Translations under genes and position numbers: made by a program
Shown here: positions 46,780-53,926 of the stretch, piece after piece
How the letters are laid out: the number at the start of each line of letters is the position of its first letter
Position numbering within the stretch: the first letter of the stretch is position 1
Notes under the pieces: model-generated
What the model was told of the DNA's origin: nothing
The model's database searches: none
The model's input: only the letters and a program-made list of their open reading frames with translations
Assembly (NCBI GenBank): GCA_017625775.1
Contig: JAGAKE010000001.1
Location: 94,044 to 158,043 of the forward strand
DNA length: 64,000 nucleotides
Direction: 5' to 3'
DNA from: Fibrobacteraceae bacterium
Lineage (GTDB): Bacteria; Fibrobacterota; Fibrobacteria; Fibrobacterales; Fibrobacteraceae

Positions 46780-47717
46780 TTTCCATTCTCCTTTGATTTT
46801 AAAGAGTTGTAGGTTCGCTTGCAATGACTTCGCCAGTCATAAATCAAGCATTCCTCGGTGGCGTCGGATTTGCTGGATTCGTTTTCCACTTCGAATCCGG
46901 GAAACGTCATTTGTCCGCATTCCCTTTCCTTTATTTGCGGAGTCCTGCCTGTAAGACCATCCATTTGCCAAAAGTTCCATGCAATTACGTTGGCGGCGGA
47001 CCTAGCCTTTTTCTTATCCGGTTTTTCTCCCAGTTTCTTTTCCCAATGTTCTATCCAAGACAAGAACACGTTGATGCGGGCAATCAAGAGATTGTCTCCT
47101 TGGTATTCGTACCCGTAACAACTTTCCAAAGAACGCATGGACCATTTTTTGTATTCGTCGCCGTCTGCATTCTCTTCGACTACGCGGAGTTTACGGTCCA
47201 AAAAACCAATGCGGTCTTTGACCTCGATAAAATTTCCATCTGTAGGGTTGTAGCGGCTAGTCACAAAGGGCGCTTCGCCGCAGGTAATTTCAAGCCTTGT
47301 CTGGTCAACGTATTCTTGCCAGGTTCTACCGTCGGTAAACTGGATTTTTTTACGGTTTCTGGTCCAAGTCCTATCGCCTTCAGTATTAAATGCTCCCGTA
47401 TAGCCCAGATAGTCGTCATCTAGGGCATTGTTCATTTGGTTACAAACCCAAGAGGGTGTAAATACTTCAGCTCGTTTCTTGGTGCGAGCTTTTTGTGTGT
47501 CAAAGGATTTTGCAATGCGCGGGCGGATAAGCATTAAACTTCCGCCGGTAATGTCCTTGAATTCTATTTCGCTTCTCGGAGAAATTGCTTCGTATTCGTT
47601 TGTTGCCCACAAGATGTTTTTGCCTGTGGTCTTGTCCTTTAGCAGTATGGGGAGAACGGCTCCTTGATACACGTCAAAGATTTGCCGGACAGGGGTTTCA
47701 GCCGCAATGTTTTTCAT
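46776..47717 (-). CDS. R-M operon protein with EVFTP / methylase-like motifs
   Basis: The 313-aa protein holds KRAEVFTPSWVCNQMNNAL, an HsdM-like AdoMet-entry motif, and LEITCGEAPFVTSRYNP; a late helical part (LLIARINVFLSWIEHWE, VIAWNFWQMDG) fits the end of such methylase-like proteins. No NPPY is present. It is the first gene of the operon; its start follows GGGAGA and its stop overlaps the next ATG. The exact role (specificity, scaffold or second methylase half) is inference. Confidence 0.7.
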   Translation of the reverse strand: MKNIAAETPVRQIFDVYQGAVLPILLKDKTTGKNILWATNEYEAISPRSEIEFKDITGGSLMLIRPRIAKSFDTQKARTKKRAEVFTPSWVCNQMNNALDDDYLGYTGAFNTEGDRTWTRNRKKIQFTDGRTWQEYVDQTRLEITCGEAPFVTSRYNPTDGNFIEVKDRIGFLDRKLRVVEENADGDEYKKWSMRSLESCYGYEYQGDNLLIARINVFLSWIEHWEKKLGEKPDKKKARSAANVIAWNFWQMDGLTGRTPQIKERECGQMTFPGFEVENESSKSDATEECLIYDWRSHCKRTYNSLKSKENGK

Positions 47718-47872
47718 TCCATTCTCCCGAACTTCAAGCGCAACATTCTGTTTCGCTCTCGTTCAGGAACTGGATTACGGCTATTTCACAAAAAGAGAAT
47801 ACACTATGCCCTAGGCATACAATACGCCCACGCAAAAACGGGGCGCGTATGCGTCTAGATTTTTAAGTACCC

Positions 47873-47922
47873 TCTTATTCTTTCATTCTGAAATTGTCGA
47901 GATTCCATATCGAGAACAAGAG
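47873..47922 (+). repeat. 50-bp direct repeat, copy 1
   Basis: TCTTATTCTTTCATTCTGAA and the rest match 48139-48188 at 46 of 50 positions, all four differences transitions. Each copy contains TCGAGA twice (13 bases apart) and outer complementary arms. Confidence 0.85.
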
Positions 47923-48138
47923 CTGACTCATAAAAATTTCTCTTGTTCTGGCATTTTACCACACAAAAAAGGCGTGTGGTTGAATGTCCTTACGATATGA
48001 GGCTCTCGACTGCCCGAACGAATAAGGACAAACAACCCACGCCCCATAAAGGCCGATACGAAAAAGCTGACTGTTAACAAACAGCCTACAATAGCGAATC
48101 GTTGTCGGTTTTTATACACCGACAGACGTGAGTGCTCG

Positions 48139-48188
48139 TCTTATTCTCTCGTTCTGAAATTGTCGAGATTTCATATCGAGAATAAGAG
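48139..48188 (+). repeat. 50-bp direct repeat, copy 2
   Basis: Same element as copy 1, 266 bases downstream. In this copy CTTATTCTC (48140-48148) and GAGAATAAG (48178-48186) are perfectly complementary. Confidence 0.85.
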
Positions 48189-48344
48189 AAACTCTTTTAA
48201 GTGAGAGTCGCAGCGACTGAGCTTGGCTTATGTCGATAGGACCGAGCAAAGAAGAGTTCTGCAAACTCTCTATTTTTAAGGATAATATAGTCTTTTTCCA
48301 CCACAAGCGGATGGTAAAACGTTAAAATACCCCTAAAAGCGACA

Positions 48345-48361
48345 TTAACTAAAAAAGTTAA
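48345..48361. promoter_or_regulatory. Palindromic operator candidate for the XRE gene
   Basis: TTAACT-AAAAA-AGTTAA is a perfect 6-bp inverted repeat 19 bases upstream of the -35 box, a typical autoregulatory site for an XRE repressor (inference). Confidence 0.5.
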
Positions 48362-48379
48362 TTTCTTTAATCAAATCTA

Positions 48380-48408
48380 TTGACTTATAAACCAAAATAA
48401 TGTATATT
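48380..48408 (+). promoter_or_regulatory. Sigma-70-like promoter of the XRE/ImmA pair
   Basis: TTGACT (48380-48385) and TATATT (48403-48408) are separated by 17 bases, 30 bases before the XRE start. Confidence 0.75.
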
Positions 48409-48437
48409 ATTTGCAAACCCACTCAAGGAGACACAAA

Positions 48438-48797
48438 ATGGTCACATCTTTCGGAAAATTTTTAAGGAACTTAAGAATGGATATAGGAGAACTCTTGCTT
48501 AACATGGCCGACAAGTTAGGCGTATCTCCTGCATTTCTTTCTGGAGTTGAGAACGGAAAACGAAAAATTCCTGAAGGTTGGCTTTCTAAAATTGCCGCAC
48601 TTTATGGACTTTCTGAAGAACAAAACGAAAAGATGAAAGCCGCCTATTATGATTCTAATAACGAAATCGAAATAGGATTGCACGACCTGCAAAGAAACCA
48701 AAGAGATCTTGCTATTGCTTTTGCTAGAAAATTGGATTCTATACCAGATAGCGATATAAGCAGAATCCTAAATATTTTAAATAAGGAGAAGAAATAA
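48438..48797 (+). CDS. XRE-family HTH regulator
   Basis: ATG 48438 follows AAGGAG at good spacing (a TTG at 48411 is unlikely). The 119-aa protein has a classical XRE helix-turn-helix (LLLNMADKLGVSPAFLSGVENGKRKIPEGWLSKIAALYGL) and a charged helical tail. It is followed by an ImmA/IrrE peptidase with TAATG overlap, the usual pair in mobile-element and phage regulation, where the peptidase cleaves the regulator. A promoter and operator lie just upstream. Confidence 0.88.
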   Translation: MVTSFGKFLRNLRMDIGELLLNMADKLGVSPAFLSGVENGKRKIPEGWLSKIAALYGLSEEQNEKMKAAYYDSNNEIEIGLHDLQRNQRDLAIAFARKLDSIPDSDISRILNILNKEKK

Positions 48798-49327
48798 TGG
48801 CTAATTTTAAGGCGAAGCCAATATCTAGACGGGAAATTCGTGAATTAGCCAAGGTCATAAGAAAAAAATGCGGCTTAGAGGATATTCACAAAATCCCTGT
48901 ATGTTTGTTTTTTGAATGGATTATGGAAAAGCTGTTCCCTAATTTTGAATGGGAGATTGTCGCTGACTACACAATGTCGGAAGAAGGCGTGACATTTTCA
49001 GGAGCCAATAAGATCATCATCCGTCAGGATGTCTATGTTGCGGCTTGCCATGGTGAAGGACGAGCTCGTTTTACTATCATGCATGAAATTGGGCATTTTC
49101 TTCTGCATGGACCCAACCGAGTTGTACTTTGTCGTTTAGTTTCTGGGGAAACACTTAAATCATTTGAAAATCCAGAATGGCAAGCAGATACTTTTGCCGC
49201 AGAATTTCTCATGGATTATGACCTAATTCAAGGGATGAACTACATTCAAGTTTCAGAAAAATGTGGCGTAACTTATAGAGCTGCAAAAACGAGAATCGGT
49301 AAAATGCAAGGGAGGTGGATTGTGTAA
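48797..49327 (+). CDS. ImmA/IrrE-family metallopeptidase
   Basis: The 176-aa protein has the zinc motif H96-E97-IG-H100 (MHEIGHFLLHG), with further Glu in NPEWQADTFAAEFLM, the ImmA/IrrE third ligand region. Such peptidases cleave or inactivate XRE repressors in response to a signal. It is translationally coupled to the XRE gene. The target in this island may be the neighbouring R-M operon or the toxin cassette (inference). Confidence 0.9.
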   Translation: MANFKAKPISRREIRELAKVIRKKCGLEDIHKIPVCLFFEWIMEKLFPNFEWEIVADYTMSEEGVTFSGANKIIIRQDVYVAACHGEGRARFTIMHEIGHFLLHGPNRVVLCRLVSGETLKSFENPEWQADTFAAEFLMDYDLIQGMNYIQVSEKCGVTYRAAKTRIGKMQGRWIV

Positions 49328-49358
49328 AACATTAATCTGTGCTTAATTTAAAATAAAC

Positions 49359-49463
49359 GGCTGTACAGCGAACATCAGCCATCCAAGTAAACAGCATCAG
49401 CAAGTTCTTGTTAACAACTAACGGCTTTGTCTTGATGCACAACATCATCCGCCGAAATACGGC
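49359..49463 (+). repeat. Structured element E1 before the EndoU cassette
   Basis: Hairpin GGCTG...CAGCC (49359-49380) presents CAGCGAACA in its loop. A second stem GCATCA/TGATGC (49394-49399, 49433-49438) encloses AGCAAGTTCTTGTTAACAAC and TAAC, matching E2 at 21 of 24 positions. A small GCCG/CGGC hairpin follows. Loops match E2 at 50353-50456, while the stems differ in sequence. Confidence 0.6.
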
Positions 49464-49534
49464 AAGAGGTTTTATGTCAAGACAATTCTTGCATATATCA
49501 ATCCGTATTGTATTTTCTGCAAAGGGGGTACAAT

Positions 49535-50002
49535 ATGGGAACCAGTAAACCAGGCCGCTACATGAATACGAAAGGTAGCGCCAGAACCATGAGCCAGTTT
49601 TCGCTGGTTCATGCATCCGAAGGAAAATTCACAAGACCACAAAGACCAACTGACCCATTAAAACTGGTGAGTGGTGGCCATGGACAAAAAGGGATGAATC
49701 TTCTAGATAAATACGGTATTGCGTACAATATTGTGAAAATCTATCCCAATGGTGTTCGTGTAGGAAACATCCCTTTGCATTCGACAAGAGCGAAACGTAC
49801 GGGGATAAACCAATCTTGGTTTCCTACGTCATGGAGTGAAAAAACTATTAAACGGGCTGGAGAACATGTAGCCCAGTTACACAGGAACCGTAATTTCCCA
49901 GATGGAAGGATTATGTACGGGACTTTCAAGGGCGTTCGTGTAGGTGTAATCAAAACAAATGGGCAAATCGGAACTGTGTTCCCTGACAAAATTCAACCAT
50001 AG
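49535..50002 (+). CDS. Orphan EndoU-type toxin nuclease
   Basis: The 155-aa protein starts at ATG 49535 after AAAGGGGG. Its C-terminal 100 residues fit the bacterial EndoU RNase domain: IYPNGVRVGNIPLHSTRAKRTG, SWFPTSWSEKTIKRAGEHVAQL, and GTFKGVRVGVIKTNGQIGTVFP; the His in the first block and Lys/Thr-Gly in the last are candidates for catalysis. Such domains usually end large secreted toxins; here no export or delivery domain is attached. A soluble candidate immunity gene follows 11 bases later. Confidence 0.78.
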   Translation: MGTSKPGRYMNTKGSARTMSQFSLVHASEGKFTRPQRPTDPLKLVSGGHGQKGMNLLDKYGIAYNIVKIYPNGVRVGNIPLHSTRAKRTGINQSWFPTSWSEKTIKRAGEHVAQLHRNRNFPDGRIMYGTFKGVRVGVIKTNGQIGTVFPDKIQP

Positions 50003-50012
50003 GAGTCAAAAA

Positions 50013-50345
50013 ATGATAAACAAGAATGAATTCAACAAAATCATTGTTGAACGCAAAAGAATCGCGGATGAAACGATGGACAACTGGGATTACGGCATTG
50101 AACAATGCCACGAAAAAATCCTTGCAATGATTACGGATAACCTGCAGGAAGGACTCTCGTTCCTTGAAAACGAATGCAGTCCTGATGATATCTACTGGAT
50201 TAGCGAAATGTTTGATGAAATCGCAACTAGAACTCAATCCAAGGAATTCATCGAGGCGATACACAGAATCCATGACAAAATGCCGGAGGATATCAAGAAA
50301 TCGATTGAGATTGATATTGAATCTGCCGAACAAGCATTGGGTTAA
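50013..50345 (+). CDS. Candidate immunity protein to the EndoU toxin
   Basis: ATG 50013 follows AGGAGTC at good spacing and opens a 110-aa acidic, all-helical protein (INKNEFNKIIVERKRIADE, EGLSFLENECSPDDIYWISE). It lies 11 bases after the toxin stop, is about the right size, and no other function is visible, so immunity is the natural reading (inference). The earlier start at 49959 would overlap the toxin. Confidence 0.65.
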   Translation: MINKNEFNKIIVERKRIADETMDNWDYGIEQCHEKILAMITDNLQEGLSFLENECSPDDIYWISEMFDEIATRTQSKEFIEAIHRIHDKMPEDIKKSIEIDIESAEQALG

Positions 50346-50352
50346 AAAGAAA

Positions 50353-50456
50353 GGACTCGAACAAGTTGCAGCGAACAATCTTGTTCAAGTCCATTCCCAG
50401 ATATGCTAAAGCAAATCCTAGTTAACAACTAACATAGGTGTTAATTTAGCATATCT
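50353..50456 (+). repeat. Structured element E2 after the EndoU cassette
   Basis: GGACTCGAACAAG/CTTGTTCAAGTCC (50353-50392) holds a 14-base loop with CAGCGAACA. AGATATGCTAAA (50399-50410) pairs perfectly with TTTAGCATATCT (50445-50456) around AGCAAATCCTAGTTAACAAC and TAAC. The internal stem CCTA-GTTA/TAAC-TAGG is present. The conserved loop sequences match E1; the stems do not, yet pair. Confidence 0.65.
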
Positions 50457-50497
50457 ATTCCACAAAAACAACTAAAATCTTTAAAAGAGGATTAAAT

Positions 50498-51154
50498 ATG
50501 CGTATAAACGCCTTTGATGATGGATTGCGTTCAGAATTACTGGAACGCTCCTTTTATGACGGAATATTTGAAATTCCACGATTAGAACCATTAGAACAAA
50601 TTATTGAGCCTGCGGGACTTGTTCCCTTTTCCAAACGGCAGAAGGCTAAGGACCGATTCGTTCACTTCTATGAGCACGAAACTCATTATCAAGATTTCAC
50701 CAATCATCCTGAAAAATACGTCAAAGATCTTTTAGAACATCCGGGAATTATATCTCCGGACAATTCCATTTTGGTAGAAGCACCGCTTTGTGCACAAATT
50801 GCTAATTTGTTTATATCTCGACGCAATGCAAGTTTCTTGCAGCATAGCGGCATCTATCAAATTCCGAACGTGCGATGGGGCGATGAAAGGACTTTTACAA
50901 CTGTAGAATTACCGGAAGCTGTAGCATTTATCGGTATTCCACATAACTCAATCGTTTCCATAGGGACTTATGGATGTTGTCAAACTCAAGACGAAAAACG
51001 ACTGATGCATTTGGGCGTTATAGAAATGTTAAAGGTTTTGCAACCACAAATTGTGGTTGTTTACGGCTCTATGCCAAAGGATGTGTTTTGCGATTTGCCC
51101 TATGAACCGCGATTTTTGCGGTTTGACAATTGGGATAAAGAACATCACGCATAG
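50498..51154 (+). CDS. DUF4417 family protein
   Basis: ATG 50498 follows AAAGAGG at good spacing. The 218-aa protein matches DUF4417 (LVPFSKRQKAKDRFVHFYEHETHYQDF, then FIGIPHNSIVSIGTYGCCQ and LQPQIVVVYGSMP), a family common on phages and mobile elements with unknown function. It follows element E2 directly and its stop overlaps the first bases of the right 91-bp repeat. It is the last gene of the island. Confidence 0.8.
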   Translation: MRINAFDDGLRSELLERSFYDGIFEIPRLEPLEQIIEPAGLVPFSKRQKAKDRFVHFYEHETHYQDFTNHPEKYVKDLLEHPGIISPDNSILVEAPLCAQIANLFISRRNASFLQHSGIYQIPNVRWGDERTFTTVELPEAVAFIGIPHNSIVSIGTYGCCQTQDEKRLMHLGVIEMLKVLQPQIVVVYGSMPKDVFCDLPYEPRFLRFDNWDKEHHA

Positions 51155-51243
51155 AGCCCCTAAACAGAACTGTGTTATAATTCCACTTCAACACCCCAAA
51201 GTTTTACTATAATGTACAACGGAAATGACTATTTAATTTTATA
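51153..51243 (+). repeat. 91-bp direct repeat, right copy
   Basis: Partner of 42223-42313 (88/91 identical). It starts inside the stop codon of the DUF4417 gene. TATAAT is at 51208-51213. Confidence 0.9.
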
Positions 51244-51270
51244 TTCCATAAGTTTTAATTGCGAATAGAA

Positions 51271-51975
51271 TTATTTTGAAGTAGTTAAGCGAATATCTTC
51301 ATCGGGTAATTTTAGCAGATAAAGTTCATTGTGCTTAGCCTCGTATAATGAAATTGAATTTATACTAGATGAATTTCCCTTCAAGATAATTTTTTCCTCT
51401 CGTTCGAAGGCTTTCACTATAAGTAAATTGTTCGCAGATTTTGCCTCGATTTCCATTTTACCAAGAGACAAACCAAGATTATATATTATGTGTAATGAAT
51501 TCAAATGTAACTTGTTTTTGTTTGGGTAAATTCTTTTCGGTTTATAATCTTCTATTTTTACAGATTCTCCTTTTTTGCGAGTAAATGGCGAGAATATTTT
51601 TTCTATGGAAGTAATTCCTTTATCGTCTATCACTATGGCAAACCCTTCGTAATTTGTTGGGGCAAGGAGATGAATATAAAGTCCTTCGTACTTTTTTTCT
51701 GTTTTTGATCCGATTTCAAAACCGTGAATCATAAATTGCCTGAAAAATTGAATAGTGCTGTCATTTACCCCAAATTGGTTCCCATTTTTTGTTAGTTGAA
51801 TAGATTCCAGCCTTCTTTGACTGGATATCCGGATTTCTAGGTGCAGCGTGTCTATTTTTTCAAGAACGAATACGGCCGATGCATATTCCAAAGGAACTCC
51901 CTTGTCTCTGGAAGCAAGGGAGTTCGCCCAAAAGCAACAAAGTAGAAAGACTATGGTAAATAATCTTCTAGCCAT
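51271..51975 (-). CDS. Secreted protein of unknown function
   Basis: The 234-aa protein has a signal peptide (RLFTIVFLLCCFWANSLAS) and a mature part of mixed strands with many Lys/Glu pairs (HLEIRISSQRRLESIQLT, VKAFEREEKIILKG). No motif or family is recognised. It lies just outside the right 91-bp repeat, on the opposite strand from the island genes. Confidence 0.65.
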   Translation of the reverse strand: MARRLFTIVFLLCCFWANSLASRDKGVPLEYASAVFVLEKIDTLHLEIRISSQRRLESIQLTKNGNQFGVNDSTIQFFRQFMIHGFEIGSKTEKKYEGLYIHLLAPTNYEGFAIVIDDKGITSIEKIFSPFTRKKGESVKIEDYKPKRIYPNKNKLHLNSLHIIYNLGLSLGKMEIEAKSANNLLIVKAFEREEKIILKGNSSSINSISLYEAKHNELYLLKLPDEDIRLTTSK

Positions 51976-52055
51976 GTAACCTCATCTGTTTTTGGTTTAT
52001 AATTTACCAAAAAAGATATTGCCTGTAAAATAAAGATAAGCACTAAAAGAAATAA

Positions 52056-53714
52056 TTACTGTTTCAGCAATAACTTTTTGTTTTCTAAAATGCCATCGTT
52101 ATCAAAGCGAACTGTCGGATTTTTCCCTGCTTTAAAAGCTTCTTCACTTTCATAAATTGAAAGTGCTACAAAAACACCAGGCATCTGTGCCACATTTGAT
52201 TGCCTTGCAGGAATTGTCGAAGTAAAAGAAAATTCTTTTACCATTTCATCTTTGAACGTTCCTTTCTTTATGGCAACTGTTTTACCTAATTGTTCAAGAG
52301 CGTTCCCAGAACTGTCAACAAATTCAGCCACCATATAAATATCAAAGAAACAAGGCGCTACACCTGTATTTTTAACGGTAATGTTTAGCGTATTCGTTGT
52401 GTTTTTTGAATCGGTAATGGTTAAAAATTCTGCGTTAGAAATTCTAAAATTATAACCAATCACTTTTGTCATAGAATCGGCAAGAGCTTTATTGTCATTA
52501 TAGAATCTATAGCCGCAATCATCAAAACCCTGGTCTAATACATAATAGGTTAAATGAGCTGTAGTAATAGCATCTACCCAACGTTCAGGAGTCCATTTCA
52601 GATAGCCTCCCGGAATGATGTCTGTATATTCTAACATAATGGCGTAGCTACCGCAATTTTCGGCAACAGTTGGCATATTTGCTTCGTAAGCTCTTACTAA
52701 AGAATCAGCTGTCCCAGGAATGCCTATAAGGCAGTCGTCGCGTTTGGTAATACCAAGGCTTAGAGCGTATGTATAAACATCACCATAGCCATCAGAGGGG
52801 AGAACTAATAAAGATTTTTTAAATACAGAAGCATAGTGTTTCAATAAGTCTTTTTGTATTTCAACAGAAGGCATTTCGCTGCCTTCTAGATTTGAAGTGT
52901 GCCATTCGCCCCATTCACCAAACGTGCGAACATCAATGTATTCAATACGTGGGTCGCCATCGTATTTTGCGGCAAGTGCTGTTGCAAATTCTTTTGCATA
53001 ATGCAGGTAAACGGAATCATCCCAGACAGGAACGGCGGCTTTTGAGCCATTGTCTTTATAAGTGGCTGTGATTTTTTTTGCACCTTCTTCGTAAACGTAT
53101 TTCGGAGTCCAGTCATAATTTTCTTCAGGAGTGTCATTAGATTTGATAAAAGATGGAGAGTACGGGAAAACACGTAATGCATATCCCATGTTGTGTTCTT
53201 CCAAAGCTTCTAATAATGCTTCTAATTCGTTCCAGTCGTAAACACCTTTTGCAGGGTTTAGTTTGTTCCACTGTTGGTATCCGGAACCATAAGTGACTAA
53301 GTCCCATGCTCCGTTATTCAAAGCTCCGTGCGGACCATATTCAAATTCAGGAGCAAAAGTCCATGTGGCTTCAGTTGGCACCGTAAAGCCTTTGTGTGGG
53401 TTGGTGAGAGGCCCGTTAAAAGGTTTTAAAGCATAAATAATTTTTGTCGTATCAGGAATTTCTTCGCTAGAATCTAAAGAATTTCCTATTGAAGAAGAAC
53501 TTAAAACAATCCCGGAATCTGCTGGAACATTAACAGAGGAGCTACTCAGAAAAATTCCAGAAGAGCTTAAAATAATTTCTGAAGAACTAGAACCGACTTC
53601 AACCAAGTTGTTATCTTCTCCGCTAATGGAATTAGCTGAATTTTCACTATCACTACAAGCGGCAAACATAAAGCCAAATGCAGCTAACATTCCTGTTAAA
53701 GCCAAGCGATTCAT
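52056..53714 (-). CDS. DUF4832-type glycoside-hydrolase-like lipoprotein
   Basis: The 552-aa protein has lipobox FAAC (Cys20) and then a long serine-rich linker (SSSSEIILSSSGIFLSSSS), characteristic of Fibrobacter surface enzymes. The catalytic-like part begins FNGPLTNPHKGFT, the DUF4832/DUF4874 opening, with WNKLNPAKGVYDWNELE, RVFPYSP, EYIDVRTFGEWGEWH (Glu in a TIM-barrel-like position) and YILEYTDIIPGG-type strands. A beta domain ends the protein. It is divergent from the PL9 gene. Substrate is unknown; a cell-surface glycosidase role is inference. Confidence 0.75.
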   Translation of the reverse strand: MNRLALTGMLAAFGFMFAACSDSENSANSISGEDNNLVEVGSSSSEIILSSSGIFLSSSSVNVPADSGIVLSSSSIGNSLDSSEEIPDTTKIIYALKPFNGPLTNPHKGFTVPTEATWTFAPEFEYGPHGALNNGAWDLVTYGSGYQQWNKLNPAKGVYDWNELEALLEALEEHNMGYALRVFPYSPSFIKSNDTPEENYDWTPKYVYEEGAKKITATYKDNGSKAAVPVWDDSVYLHYAKEFATALAAKYDGDPRIEYIDVRTFGEWGEWHTSNLEGSEMPSVEIQKDLLKHYASVFKKSLLVLPSDGYGDVYTYALSLGITKRDDCLIGIPGTADSLVRAYEANMPTVAENCGSYAIMLEYTDIIPGGYLKWTPERWVDAITTAHLTYYVLDQGFDDCGYRFYNDNKALADSMTKVIGYNFRISNAEFLTITDSKNTTNTLNITVKNTGVAPCFFDIYMVAEFVDSSGNALEQLGKTVAIKKGTFKDEMVKEFSFTSTIPARQSNVAQMPGVFVALSIYESEEAFKAGKNPTVRFDNDGILENKKLLLKQ

Positions 53715-53926
53715 TTTAACCTCGTTTGTTGAATTCTAAAATTTAAAATAAATTAAAATAGTTGATTTGGAAACAATATCTTAAATATTAAGAACAAATT
53801 ATCCCGGAAATAATAAAATCTCAGGTATTTTTCGAATAAATTCATTTAAGTAAACATTTTTATAGAGTTTTGTTTTCACTATACTCAAAAACAGAATATA
53901 TTACAAGTAATATTTTTGAGGTGTAT

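Larger units (their letters stand above)
47821..48270. other. Hairpin-dense gene-free region between the R-M operon and XRE gene
   Basis: No credible ORF lies here. At least eight exact stems can be read: ATACGC/GCGTAT; AGAACAAGAG (47913-47922)/CTCTTGTTCT (47940-47949); ACCACAC/GTGTGGT; GTCCTTA/TAAGGAC; CTGTT/AACAG; TGTCGGT/ACCGACA; CTTATTCTC/GAGAATAAG; AGTCGC/GCGACT. Two 50-bp repeats sit within. It may be a structured RNA or a decayed cassette boundary. Confidence 0.55.

Noticed and set aside
47873..48188. CRISPR array
   Set aside because: Only two copies, 266 bases apart, no spacer periodicity and no cas genes.
49359..50456. Integron attC sites around the EndoU pair
   Set aside because: The expected RYYYAAC / GTTRRRY core boxes are not at the base of the stems and no integrase is present. 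Kept only as unknown structured elements.
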